A stretch of 64,000 nt of DNA, taken from Burkholderiales bacterium 8X. Its GTDB lineage: Bacteria; Pseudomonadota; Gammaproteobacteria; Burkholderiales; Burkholderiaceae_C. Positions 17,020 to 25,323 of the stretch are shown one piece after another (positions within the stretch are counted from its first letter, which is position 1; each line of letters starts with the position of its first letter). The stretch covers positions 2,590,125 to 2,654,124 of the forward strand of contig LR732703.1 in the NCBI GenBank assembly GCA_902506565.1, read 5' to 3'. Position numbers and translations under genes: made by a program. The notes under the pieces were generated by a model. That model saw only the letters and a program-made list of their open reading frames with translations, was not told the origin of the DNA and made no database searches.

Positions 17020-17934
17020 TCAACTCCCGCCCCGCTGGCCACGCCGGCCGAAGCCGCGCCGTGGGTCGTAGCCCCGGCAGGCCAACCCGAAGAACACCAC
17101 CAGGCACGCCAACACCACCCATGGCGCCGATCCCGGGTCCTTGCCGTAGAGCGCGAACCGGCACCATTCGATCGCATGGGTGAACGGATTGAAGGCGGCG
17201 AGCGTGAACACCCAGCCCGCTGCCGACTCGCGCAGCTTCCAGAGCGGATAGAGCGCGGTCGACAGGAAGTACATCGGGAAGATCACGAAGTTCATCGTTC
17301 CGGCGAAGTTCTCAAGTTGGCGGATGTACACCGACAGGAGAAGTCCCATCGCGCCCAGCATGCAGGCGCTTGCGGCCAGTGCCAGCAGCGCGTGCAGCCC
17401 GCCGAGCGACCAAACGGGCAGGTCGGTACCCAGCAGCATCGCGACCGCGACGAATGCCAAGGCCTGCAGCAGCGACGACAGCCCGGTCGCGCACAGCTTG
17501 CACAAGAGCAGCCAGGGGCGCGGCAGCGGCGCGGTCAGGAGCAGCCGCATCAAGCCCATCTCGCGGTCGTAGACCATCGCGAGCGACGACTGCATGCCGT
17601 TGAAGAGCAGCACCATGCCGACGAGGCCCGGCACGATGTACACGTCATAGGGAATGTAGGTGTCGTAGGGCTCGACGATCGCCACCCCAAGTGCGTTGCG
17701 AAAGCCGGCTGCGAACACCGCGAGCCAAAGCAGCGGACGCACCAGCGACGAGACCAGCCGGCCGGTCTGGCGCGAGAAGCCGAGCAGCTCGCGCAGCACG
17801 ATGGCGCGGAGGGCCTGGAGTGCATGCAGGACCGGCCCGCGCCGGCCCGCCCGAAGGTCGGCATCGGCATCGGCGTCGGCGTCGGCGCCGGTTCCGGCGA
17901 GCGCTGCGGACTTGGGCGCGCTCGCCTCGTTCAC
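17020..17934 (-). CDS. ABC-2 type permease of a PQQ-alcohol-dehydrogenase-associated ABC system
   Basis: A 304-residue ABC-2 permease with about six transmembrane helices. After a hydrophilic start comes RAIVLRELLGFSRQTGRL, then PGLVGMVLLFNGMQSSLAMVYDRE, and a late LAAFNPFTHAIEW as in drug/polysaccharide exporters. The GTG start at 17934 shares GTGA with the stop of the binding-protein gene. The N-terminus contains an alternating (Ala-Asp) run from a 6-base microsatellite. Its partners, an ATPase, a beta-propeller and a binding protein, form the set known beside PQQ-dependent alcohol dehydrogenases. Confidence 0.86.
   Translation of the reverse strand: MNEASAPKSAALAGTGADADADADADLRAGRRGPVLHALQALRAIVLRELLGFSRQTGRLVSSLVRPLLWLAVFAAGFRNALGVAIVEPYDTYIPYDVYIVPGLVGMVLLFNGMQSSLAMVYDREMGLMRLLLTAPLPRPWLLLCKLCATGLSSLLQALAFVAVAMLLGTDLPVWSLGGLHALLALAASACMLGAMGLLLSVYIRQLENFAGTMNFVIFPMYFLSTALYPLWKLRESAAGWVFTLAAFNPFTHAIEWCRFALYGKDPGSAPWVVLACLVVFFGLACRGYDPRRGFGRRGQRGGS
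17857..17891. repeat. short 6-base microsatellite (GGCATC/GGCGTC) in the permease N-terminus
   Basis: Near-perfect tandem hexamers encode alternating Ala-Asp residues in the soluble N-terminus of the permease. Copy changes would keep the frame and only lengthen or shorten the linker. Confidence 0.6.
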
Positions 17935-19127
17935 CGTGCGGCCTTGCATCGCTTCTCGGGTGCATCGGCGCCCAGCGTGTCGAGGACGTCGGTCGGATGA
18001 AGCAGTCCGTCGACCGGTGCCTGCGCGATCACGCCTTGCCCGTCGGTGAGCAGGAGGGGTTGCCGGAGTTGGCCGTCCCATGCGCGAAAGCCGAGTGAAA
18101 AGCCCTTGGAACCATCGATCGACGCATGGCCAAGCGCCGATGCAAAACCGCTCGACCTCTCCTTTGCAAGCACGGACACCGCGGCGACCAACGCCTTCCC
18201 CGCCATCCAGGCCGACCAGTCATGCGAGGTCATCGGCCGGCCCGCGGCCCTTGCGAATCGGCGCGAGACCTGCGGTGCGCCGAAGCGTTCGAAGCGCGAA
18301 TGCCAGCCCACCGCCACCAGGCCACCGTCGCCCACCACCGGCCGCGGCAGCGCCGTACGGTACGGCAGGCTCCGCGCGAACTCGCCGTCGCCGTCGATCA
18401 CCCACACGGCGTCGTAGGTCTCGCCCGCCGTCAGCAGCTGGATGTTGGCCAGCTCGCGCTGGCGCGGGTCGCCGGAAAGCTTGAACGGTTTGGCGGCCAC
18501 CGCCTGAAGGCCATGGCGAACGATCGACTGCTGCACCGCCCTGCCGCGCTCCTGGTCTTGCGGCGTCGGGCCGACCAGCACGACGAGCTTGCGCCAGCGT
18601 CGTTCGACCAGGGTCTGCGCGATCGCATCGATCCGCATGCGCTCGCTCGGCAGGGTGTGGAAAAGCCGCGGCCGGCAGTCCTGCTCGCGCAGCCGGTCGG
18701 ACGCGTCGCCGACATTGACCACCGGCAGCTTCACCGCATCGGTGGCAGCCAGCGTCCAATCGGTCGGCAAGTCGACCACCAGCACCGCGGCCCCGGCCTG
18801 CTCCGCCAGCCTTGCGGCCGCTTGCGCCGCCTCGCGGCTGTCGGCGGTGCGTTGTGTCCAGACGATCGCCGCCTCGGCCGCGTCAAGTTCAAAGCGGCCT
18901 TCTTCCAATGCCAGCCTTAGGCCGTCCGATACCGGACCGCCCGGATGGCCGAGGAACTGCCGATCGAGGCGCGATCGATCGAGGCGGGGATCCGGGCCCG
19001 GCACGATCAACACCGCCTGGATCGACAACGCCGCCGCGCTCGCGGCCGCCGCGGGCAGCAGGCACGCGAGCGCGGCCAGCCGCTTCAGCGCGCGCACCGC
19101 GGCGGGGCGATCGCGCTGCGCCCGCAT
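17931..19127 (-). CDS. ABC transporter substrate-binding protein, PQQ-dependent alcohol dehydrogenase system type
   Basis: A 398-residue periplasmic protein: signal peptide over about residues 1-32 (LAALACLLPAAAASAAA) and a type I periplasmic-binding fold. Recognisable stretches are VLIVPGPDPRLDRSRLDRQFL near the start, HTLPSERMRIDAIAQTLVER and WSAWMAGKALVAA. It resembles the binding proteins found with PQQ-dependent alcohol oxidation clusters (a TIGRFAM subfamily as I recall). Its ATG overlaps the stop of the beta-propeller gene (TGATG), and its stop overlaps the permease GTG. The ligand is unknown. Confidence 0.82.
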   Translation of the reverse strand: MRAQRDRPAAVRALKRLAALACLLPAAAASAAALSIQAVLIVPGPDPRLDRSRLDRQFLGHPGGPVSDGLRLALEEGRFELDAAEAAIVWTQRTADSREAAQAAARLAEQAGAAVLVVDLPTDWTLAATDAVKLPVVNVGDASDRLREQDCRPRLFHTLPSERMRIDAIAQTLVERRWRKLVVLVGPTPQDQERGRAVQQSIVRHGLQAVAAKPFKLSGDPRQRELANIQLLTAGETYDAVWVIDGDGEFARSLPYRTALPRPVVGDGGLVAVGWHSRFERFGAPQVSRRFARAAGRPMTSHDWSAWMAGKALVAAVSVLAKERSSGFASALGHASIDGSKGFSLGFRAWDGQLRQPLLLTDGQGVIAQAPVDGLLHPTDVLDTLGADAPEKRCKAAR

Positions 19128-20131
19128 CACTCGACCACCACCAGCCCATACGGAACCCGGCCGACCGGGATGCTCTTGATCGCCTTCGCTGCGGCCACAT
19201 CGACCACCGTGACGTCGTCGCTCAAGCCATTGACCACGTAGAGCCTTGACTCGGCCTGGTCGAGCGCGAGGTTCCAGGCACGCCTGCCGACCAGCACCAG
19301 CCCGGTCTGCTTCCGGGTCGCTACATCGACGAAGGCCACATGGTTGGCGCGGCCGAGCGCGACGAAAGCACGGCTGCCGTCGCGCGAGATCTGGATGCCC
19401 ACCGGCGTGATGTCCTGCGGCCGCACGCCCTTGACCTGGAAACGGACGGTGGCGACCACCGCATGGCCCGCGGTCGAGACGATGCTGATGCTCGCATCCA
19501 GCTCGTTCGTGACCCACAGCTCCTGCCCGTTCGGCGTCAAGGCCATCCGCCGCGGGCGCTGGCCGACCTTGACGTTCTTGATCACCTTGCCGGCCTCGAC
19601 ATCGATGACGTGGACCAGTCCCGCGACCTCGGAAGTCACGTACAGGGTCTTGCCGTCGCCGCTCACCTTGACGCCCTCGGGCTCCTGCCCCACCCGCACC
19701 GATCGCAGCTCGCGCCCGCTCGAAGCATCGAGGAAGGCGACGGTGCCCTCGTCCTCGTTCGACACGTAGAGGGTCTTGCCATCGGGTGACAGATCAAAGG
19801 CCTCCGGCTCCTGGCCAAGCGGTATGCGGCCCACCGAACGATTGCTGGCCGGATCGATGCGGTCGGCCTGGTTCGATTCGCTGCAGGCCAGCATCACGAG
19901 CCCGTCCCTGGTCCGCTGGATGTGGCGGCCCCGCTTGCAAGTGGCGACCGTGCCCTTGACGCTCAGGCTCGCGAGGTCGATCAGTGTCACCGCGGCATCC
20001 TTTTCGCTGGTGACATAGGCGGTGCCTCGCGACTGCGCCACGGTTGAACCGGGCATCGAGACGGCTGCCAGCACCAGGACCAGCGCGAGGCTCGGGAAGC
20101 GATCGGATCGCTCGCGCGGATTCTTCTTCAT
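19127..20131 (-). CDS. YVTN-type beta-propeller protein, PQQ-dependent catabolism-associated
   Basis: A 334-residue secreted protein: signal peptide to about residue 32 (LALVLVLAAVSMPGSTVAQ), then seven-fold-like repeats of the form DGKTLYVSNEDEGTV and DGKTLYVTSEVAGLV, with the YVTN-like turn YVTSEKDAAVTLIDL. It fits the beta-propeller subfamily found beside PQQ-dependent dehydrogenases, with CKRGRHIQ and CSES cysteines close together. It probably works in the periplasm with the ABC system; a binding or scaffold role is inference. The ATG overlaps the ATPase stop (ATGA). Confidence 0.85.
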   Translation of the reverse strand: MKKNPRERSDRFPSLALVLVLAAVSMPGSTVAQSRGTAYVTSEKDAAVTLIDLASLSVKGTVATCKRGRHIQRTRDGLVMLACSESNQADRIDPASNRSVGRIPLGQEPEAFDLSPDGKTLYVSNEDEGTVAFLDASSGRELRSVRVGQEPEGVKVSGDGKTLYVTSEVAGLVHVIDVEAGKVIKNVKVGQRPRRMALTPNGQELWVTNELDASISIVSTAGHAVVATVRFQVKGVRPQDITPVGIQISRDGSRAFVALGRANHVAFVDVATRKQTGLVLVGRRAWNLALDQAESRLYVVNGLSDDVTVVDVAAAKAIKSIPVGRVPYGLVVVE

Positions 20132-20883
20132 GGTCCTTCCCCCATTGCTCGGTGCTCGCGACCCGCTAGGTGCCCGGTGCGGGCAATGAAGCCCTCCTCC
20201 AGAGTCGCATGGCCGAGCGCCTCGGCCACCTGCGCCGGGCTGCCGTTCGCGATCAGCTCACCGCGATGCAGCAGCAGGACGCGGTCGGCATCCTCGGCCT
20301 CGTCCACCCGGTGGGTGGCCCACAGCACGCACACGCCTTGCTGGCGCACGTCGGCATGCACTTCATCGATCAGGTCGCGGCGCGACGCCGGATCGAGCCC
20401 GACACTCGCTTCGTCCATCAACAGGACCGATGGTCGATGCAGCCGAGCCCGCACCAGTTCGACCTTGCGGCGATTGCCGCCGGAAAGTTCTCGCACCGGT
20501 CGATGCAGATCGGCCGCGACACCCATTCGTGTGCAGCCGGATTCGATGCGCGCCACGGCCGTGCGTCGCGGCAGGCCATGCAGGTCGGCATGGAACAGCA
20601 GGTTGCGGCGAACGCTCAGGTCGAGGTCGAGCGAGACCTGCTGGAACACCACGCCGATGTGGCGCAGCGCCGCGGCCGCGGCTCGCCGCAGCGAATGCCC
20701 GGCCACCTCCACCTCGCCTTCGTCCGCGGCGAACAAGCCGGTGAGCACCTGGAACAGGGTCGACTTGCCGGCACCGTTGGCGCCCAGCAGCGCAACGAAC
20801 TCGCCGCGCGAGAGATCGAGGCTGAGTTCGCGCAACGCGGGCGTCGCGCCATAGCGCTGGGTGAGACGAATCGTGCGCAGCAT
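20128..20883 (-). CDS. ABC transporter ATP-binding protein, PQQ-dependent alcohol dehydrogenase system type
   Basis: A 251-residue ATPase with Walker A GANGAGKST at residues 34-42, signature LSGGNRRKVELVRA and Walker B VLLMDEASVGLD, typical of ABC-2 exporters (NatA/CcmA-like). It is the first gene of the five-gene operon. GGAAGGGG precedes the ATG at 20883. The exporter class suggests outward transport or extraction of something from the membrane, but nothing in the window identifies the cargo. Confidence 0.87.
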   Translation of the reverse strand: MLRTIRLTQRYGATPALRELSLDLSRGEFVALLGANGAGKSTLFQVLTGLFAADEGEVEVAGHSLRRAAAAALRHIGVVFQQVSLDLDLSVRRNLLFHADLHGLPRRTAVARIESGCTRMGVAADLHRPVRELSGGNRRKVELVRARLHRPSVLLMDEASVGLDPASRRDLIDEVHADVRQQGVCVLWATHRVDEAEDADRVLLLHRGELIANGSPAQVAEALGHATLEEGFIARTGHLAGREHRAMGEGP

Positions 20884-21007
20884 CGTTCCCCTTCCGCAGG
20901 CATGCGGCCGATGACGAATCACTCTAGGCGCAAAGCTGCAAGCAAGGCCAGCGTCCCGAGGCCAATGGCTCTCCGCTCGCAGCGACTCCGACAAAAGTCG
21001 AGACCCC

Positions 21008-21013
21008 TAGAAT
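21008..21013 (+). promoter_or_regulatory. possible -10 box of the beta-lactamase gene
   Basis: TAGAAT lies 28 bases before the TTG start and 13 bases before the GAGGAG ribosome-binding site (21027-21032). No convincing -35 box is visible, so it may need an activator. Confidence 0.35.
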
Positions 21014-21041
21014 CGCGCGCTCATTCGAGGAGCACCGCACG

Positions 21042-22271
21042 TTGAGATCGCCCGTTCGCCCTACCCGCCGCAGCGTCCTGGGCCTCCTGGCTTGGCCCGC
21101 CATCGGCATCGGCCAACCCCTTGCCGCATCGCCGGCTTCAACCCCCGGCGCCGCCCCAGCCGCTCACACTTCAATCACCGGAATGGTGGACGAAGTCTTC
21201 AAGCCCTTGATGACCGCGCACGGCATACCGGGCCTTGCCGTCGGCATCAGCCATGCGGGTGTCCGGCATCTCTTCCACTACGGCGTCGCGTCTCGCGAGA
21301 CCGGGCAGCCGGTCGATGCGAACACCTTGTTCGAGATCGGCTCGCTCAGCAAGACCTTGACCGCGACCTTCGCCGGTTACGCCCATGAGGCCCGCCGGAT
21401 CTCGCTCGACGCGGCCGCCGCCGAATACGTGCCGGAACTTCGAGGAAGCCCGATCGGCCGCGCGACCTTGCTGCAACTCGGAACCTACACGGCCGGCGGC
21501 CTTCCGCTGCAGTTCCCCGAAGCGGTAGCCGATACGGCTGCAGCCTTGAGGTTTCTTCGCGAGTTCCAGCCGACGGCGCAGCCGGGCACCCGGCGCCGCT
21601 ACTCCAATCCGAGCATCGGCTTGCTGGGACATGCAGCCGCACGTGCGATAGGCCGCGAATTCGCCGAAGCCTCCGAGGCCGAACTTTTTCCGCGGCTGCG
21701 GCTGGCGCAGACCTTCATTCGCGTTCCGCCGCTCGCCGGTGCAAGCTATGCATGGGGGTATGACAAGGCCATGCGCCCGATCCGCGTGAACCCGGGCGCC
21801 TTCGACGCGGAGGCTTACGGCGTCAAGTCCACTGCGGCGGACATGCTCCGATTCGTGGAGGCCAACCTCCGACCCGCCTCGCTCGAACCCGTGATGCGTA
21901 GAGCCGTGGAGCGAACCCACGAAGGCCGCTTTCGGGTCGGCCCGATGGTGCAAGGGCTCGGCTGGGAACAGTATCCGTGGCCGGTCGGAGTCGACATGCT
22001 GCTCGACGGCAACTCGAGCGCCATGGCGCTGGAGGCGCATGCGGCAGAAGCGCTTCGGCCAGCGGCCGGTCTGCACGGCAACCGGCTCTTCAACAAGACC
22101 GGCTCGACCAACGGTTTCGGCTGCTACGCCGCCTTCGTGCCGGGCCTGGACATCGGCATCGTCATGCTGGCCAACAAGAACTTCCCGAACGCTGCGCGGG
22201 TCGGCGCGGCTCATGTGGTGTTGACGACGCTGCTGAGCGCCCGGTCGGGCCGGGGCTCCGCCCGGTCCTGA
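21042..22271 (+). CDS. ampC: class C (AmpC-type) serine beta-lactamase
   Basis: A 409-residue serine hydrolase. The catalytic motifs are complete: SLSK at 101-104, YSN at 187-189 and KTG at 352-354. All three sit exactly 37 residues after the standard AmpC numbers (64, 150, 315), so the spacing matches true class C enzymes. The N-terminus has TRRSVLGLL, a Tat-like twin-arginine signal. TTG is the start, 9 bases after GAGGAG. No ampR regulator is adjacent; the neighbour is the divergent PQQ-type ABC operon. The spectrum cannot be judged from sequence. Confidence 0.9.
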   Translation: MRSPVRPTRRSVLGLLAWPAIGIGQPLAASPASTPGAAPAAHTSITGMVDEVFKPLMTAHGIPGLAVGISHAGVRHLFHYGVASRETGQPVDANTLFEIGSLSKTLTATFAGYAHEARRISLDAAAAEYVPELRGSPIGRATLLQLGTYTAGGLPLQFPEAVADTAAALRFLREFQPTAQPGTRRRYSNPSIGLLGHAAARAIGREFAEASEAELFPRLRLAQTFIRVPPLAGASYAWGYDKAMRPIRVNPGAFDAEAYGVKSTAADMLRFVEANLRPASLEPVMRRAVERTHEGRFRVGPMVQGLGWEQYPWPVGVDMLLDGNSSAMALEAHAAEALRPAAGLHGNRLFNKTGSTNGFGCYAAFVPGLDIGIVMLANKNFPNAARVGAAHVVLTTLLSARSGRGSARS

Positions 22272-22355
22272 GCTTGCGGCGGCCGCATCCGTTCGGCACC
22301 GGCTTCGCTGCGGTGATGCTGCCTAGAAACCGGCGAGTCGGGTTTACCAAAAAGA

Positions 22356-22383
22356 AAAAGGCCACCGAATCCGGTGGCCTTTT
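22356..22383. terminator. bidirectional terminator between ampC and tRNA-Gly
   Basis: A perfect hairpin GGCCACCG-aat-CGGTGGCC, flanked by an A-run on the left and TTTT on the right. It serves ampC on the plus strand and tRNA-Gly on the minus strand. Confidence 0.85.
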
Positions 22384-22389
22384 GAAAAC

Positions 22390-22465
22390 TGGAGCGGGAG
22401 AAGAGTCTCGAACTCTCGACCTCAACCTTGGCAAGGTTGCGCTCTACCAACTGAGCTACTCCCGC
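22390..22465 (-). tRNA. tRNA-Gly (anticodon GCC)
   Basis: 76 bases including an encoded CCA. The acceptor stem GCGGGAG/CTCCCGC, D arm GCTC..GAGC, anticodon arm CAACC-TTGCCAA-GGTTG and T arm with TTCGAGA all fold. The loop TTGCCAA gives anticodon GCC. A terminator follows 6 bases downstream. Confidence 0.97.
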
Positions 22466-22481
22466 AATTTTGCAGCCTCGG

Positions 22482-22487
22482 ATTATA
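22482..22487 (-). promoter_or_regulatory. -10 box of tRNA-Gly
   Basis: A perfect TATAAT on the minus strand, 16 bases before the tRNA. It overlaps the last codons of the acyl-CoA synthetase gene (stop at 22483), so the tRNA promoter is embedded in that gene's 3' end. Confidence 0.7.
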
Positions 22488-24111
22488 GGGGCTCAGCGGG
22501 CAGATTCTTGGCCGCGTGCCAGGTTCGCATCGCCACCTTGTCCGGCTTGCCGACCGAGGTCTTCGGCAGCTCGTCCACGAAGCGGAACCGCGCGGGCAGC
22601 TTGTACTTGACCAGTCGTCCGGACAGGTAGGCCTGCAGGCTCTCGGCATCGCATCCGCCGTCGCCCACCACCCACGCGACCAGCGCTTCGCCGCGGTACG
22701 CATCCGGTACCGCGATCACCGCGACATCGCGGATCGACGGATGCGTGAAGATGGCTTCCTCGACCTCGCGCGGATAGACGTTGAAGCCGCCGACGATCGC
22801 CATCTCCTTCTTGCGGCCGCGAATGTAGAGATAGCCGTCGGCATCGAATTGGCCGATGTCGCCGGTGTAGAGCCAGCCGTGCCGAAGGGCTTCGGCGCTT
22901 TCTGCCGGCAAGCCGCGGTAGCCGCGCATCACCTGCGGCCCGCGGGCCCGGATCTCGCCGACCTCGCCGACGCCGAGTACCTTGTTCGCATCCTGCACAT
23001 CGACGATCTCGACCTCGGTCGCGGGCGCGATGCGGCCGACCGAGGCGATCTTGCGGAGGCCCCGATTGGGGTTGAAGGCGAGCACCGGCCCGGCCTCGGA
23101 CTGGCCGTAGCCCTCGCACACCGCGCAGCCACTGGCCGCTTCCCAGCGCTTCAAGGTTTCTTCCGGCAGCGCGGCAGCGCCGGACACGCTGGTATGCAGC
23201 GACCCGAGGTGGGCGCCCGCGAGCGCCTCGCAGGCCAGCAGGCCGACATAGATGGTGGGGCTCCCGAGCAGGATCGTGATCCGGTGTTGCTCGATGGCCT
23301 GCAGCACGGCTTCGGGCTTGTAGCGCTGCAGGATGACGAGCGTGCTTCGGCTGTAGGCCGCCAGGTACAGGCCCATGGCCAATGCATAGCTGTGGAACAT
23401 CGGCGTGATCACCAGGACGCGCTCGCGGCCGGGGTCGGTCTGCACCAGGGCCTCGCGCTGGCTGACATTGGTCGAGACGGCGCGATGGTCGAGGTCGACG
23501 CCTTTCGAACGGCCGGTGGTGCCGCCGGTATATTGCAGCGTGGACGGCAGCTCGGGGTCTGGCAACGGCAGGCTGTCCGCCAACTCCGGGCGGCTGCGCC
23601 AGGCGTCGAGCCGCCGATGCGACGCTCCGAGGACGAAGCGGCGATGGGAGAGGAACGACGTCGCCACGCTCTCGAGCACCGGCGCCGACTCGGCGTCATG
23701 CACGATCGCGATGCAATCCGCGTTCTCGAAGATCGGCACCAGCTCGCTCGCGGTATAGGCCGGATTCATCGCCACGACCTGCGCGCCCGCCGACTGCACC
23801 GCGAAGGTCGCGATCGCGATATCGATCGAATTGGCCATCACCAGCGCGACCCGGGTGCCGGGGCCCACGCCCGCCTGCATCAGCTCCTGCGCAAAGCCGG
23901 AGACGCATGCTGCGTACTCGCGGTAGCTCAACCGCTCCTCACCACAGACGAGGGCGCAGGCGTCCGGGTGGCTGCGTGCTGCCGCATCGAGCATGTGGAC
24001 CACGCTCGGGAAAACCGGTGGGAGCTCGAGTCTTGCGACGCCTCCAGGCAGCGCGGCCGAATCGGCGCCGGAGGCCTCGCCCGACGAGGTCGTCGCAGCG
24101 TGCGGCTTCAC
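22483..24111 (-). CDS. AMP-binding acyl-CoA synthetase
   Basis: A 542-residue member of the ANL superfamily that adenylates a carboxylic acid and transfers it to CoA. The phosphate-binding loop YTGGTTGRSKG, the motif GYGQSEAGPV, the hinge region YTGDIGQFDADGYLYIRGR and the C-terminal catalytic lysine region LPKTSVGKPDK are all present. It resembles long-chain or aromatic acyl-CoA ligases; substrate unassigned. Its ATG overlaps the thiolase stop (ATGA), so the two form a pair suited to activating and cleaving an acid. They follow recD on the same strand. Confidence 0.9.
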   Translation of the reverse strand: MKPHAATTSSGEASGADSAALPGGVARLELPPVFPSVVHMLDAAARSHPDACALVCGEERLSYREYAACVSGFAQELMQAGVGPGTRVALVMANSIDIAIATFAVQSAGAQVVAMNPAYTASELVPIFENADCIAIVHDAESAPVLESVATSFLSHRRFVLGASHRRLDAWRSRPELADSLPLPDPELPSTLQYTGGTTGRSKGVDLDHRAVSTNVSQREALVQTDPGRERVLVITPMFHSYALAMGLYLAAYSRSTLVILQRYKPEAVLQAIEQHRITILLGSPTIYVGLLACEALAGAHLGSLHTSVSGAAALPEETLKRWEAASGCAVCEGYGQSEAGPVLAFNPNRGLRKIASVGRIAPATEVEIVDVQDANKVLGVGEVGEIRARGPQVMRGYRGLPAESAEALRHGWLYTGDIGQFDADGYLYIRGRKKEMAIVGGFNVYPREVEEAIFTHPSIRDVAVIAVPDAYRGEALVAWVVGDGGCDAESLQAYLSGRLVKYKLPARFRFVDELPKTSVGKPDKVAMRTWHAAKNLPAEPL

Positions 24112-25313
24112 CGCGCGTCCTTCACCTGCAGCACCACCGACATCGCCGAGTCGCCCGCCGCGCAGCCGGTGAAGAGACCGAGGCCGCCGCCGCGGATGAC
24201 CAGTTCCTCGATCAGTTCGACGATCGAGCGCAAGCCGGTCGGTCCCTGCGGATGGCCCCAGACCAGCGAACAGCCGTAGTTGTTGATGCGCTCGGCGTCG
24301 AGCCCGAAATGATCGGCGAAGGCGATGTCGTTGACGATGAACGGGTTGTGGGTCTTGAAGGCATCGATGTCGCCGATCGAGAGGCCGGCGGCCCGAAGCG
24401 CACGCTCGGCCGCCGGGATCGGCGCAGCCGGCATGTAGCCGCGTTCGACCCGGCCCTGCCCGAAGCCGAGCAGCCGGATGTCGATCTGCGGCTCGCGCGT
24501 GAGTTCGCGCGCACGCTCGGGCGTGGTGAGCACGACCGCCGTGCTGCCGTCGGCCGGATGGGTCTGTCCGCCGAAGGTGACGCTGCCGCCGGGGAGCACC
24601 GGCTTGAGCCGCGCCAGGCCCTCCGCCGTGGTGTCATGGATGCCCTCGTCGCCTTGCAGGGTGGTCACGGTGCGCCGAAAACGGCTGTCGGGCACCTCGA
24701 AAGGCAGGTCCATGAAACGGCGCAGGAAGGCCGAGTCGTCGCGGGTCGCGTCCGCATATTGCTGGTAGCGGCGCAGCGTCAGCGCGTTCTGGCGACCGAG
24801 GTCTGCGCGATTGCGTGCAGCGACGTTCTCGGCCGTCTGCAGCATCGACACGCCGACCAGCGGATCGCGCTCGACGTTGTCCAGGATCCAGTTCTCGTGC
24901 GCGCCGGTGCCGCCGGGGCCGTCCGGTGCGGGGTAGTAGATGTGCGGACCATTGGAGGTTCGGTCTGCGGCCAACGCCAGCGCGACGGTCGCATGGCCTT
25001 CGCGAATCTCGGAAGCCGCCGACTGCAGGATGCGGGCGCCGGTGGCGCAGGCTTGCGAGATGGTCGGACCCGCCACATGGTCGGCGCCGATCGAACCCAT
25101 CAACCACGGAAGGCCATAGAACGAACCCTTCTGCGGCACGGTCATGCCGAGCACGCCATGGTCGAACACCGAGGCATCGATCGAACGCTTGTCGAGCGCC
25201 TGCCGGGCAACATGGGCCGCGAAGCTCAAGCTGTGCAGATGCGACAGCGAGCCCTGCCAGCGGGCGAAGGGCGTGGACCAGTAGGCGCCGTACGGGATGG
25301 CGATGTCTTGCAT
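24108..25313 (-). CDS. thiolase-family protein (SCP2-thiolase-like)
   Basis: A 401-residue thiolase-fold protein. The nucleophile cysteine is in ISQACATGARIL; the canonical NEAF motif is replaced by KTHNPFIVND, GHP is kept in WGHPQGPTG, and the second cysteine lies in FTGCAAGDSAM. It would cleave or form a 3-ketoacyl-CoA, perhaps on a bulky or branched substrate. The motif drift separates it from the PhaA enzyme at 5.3 kb. It starts 10 bases after recD and overlaps the downstream acyl-CoA synthetase. Confidence 0.85.
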   Translation of the reverse strand: MQDIAIPYGAYWSTPFARWQGSLSHLHSLSFAAHVARQALDKRSIDASVFDHGVLGMTVPQKGSFYGLPWLMGSIGADHVAGPTISQACATGARILQSAASEIREGHATVALALAADRTSNGPHIYYPAPDGPGGTGAHENWILDNVERDPLVGVSMLQTAENVAARNRADLGRQNALTLRRYQQYADATRDDSAFLRRFMDLPFEVPDSRFRRTVTTLQGDEGIHDTTAEGLARLKPVLPGGSVTFGGQTHPADGSTAVVLTTPERARELTREPQIDIRLLGFGQGRVERGYMPAAPIPAAERALRAAGLSIGDIDAFKTHNPFIVNDIAFADHFGLDAERINNYGCSLVWGHPQGPTGLRSIVELIEELVIRGGGLGLFTGCAAGDSAMSVVLQVKDAR

Positions 25314-25323
25314 GCGGTTTCCT

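Noticed and set aside
17857..17891. The GGCATC/GGCGTC repeat as a CRISPR-like array
   Set aside because: It is one short tandem hexamer run with no spacers and no cas genes.
22356..22383. The GGCCACCG/CGGTGGCC palindrome as an operator
   Set aside because: T-runs on both sides and its position after ampC and tRNA-Gly fit a bidirectional terminator.
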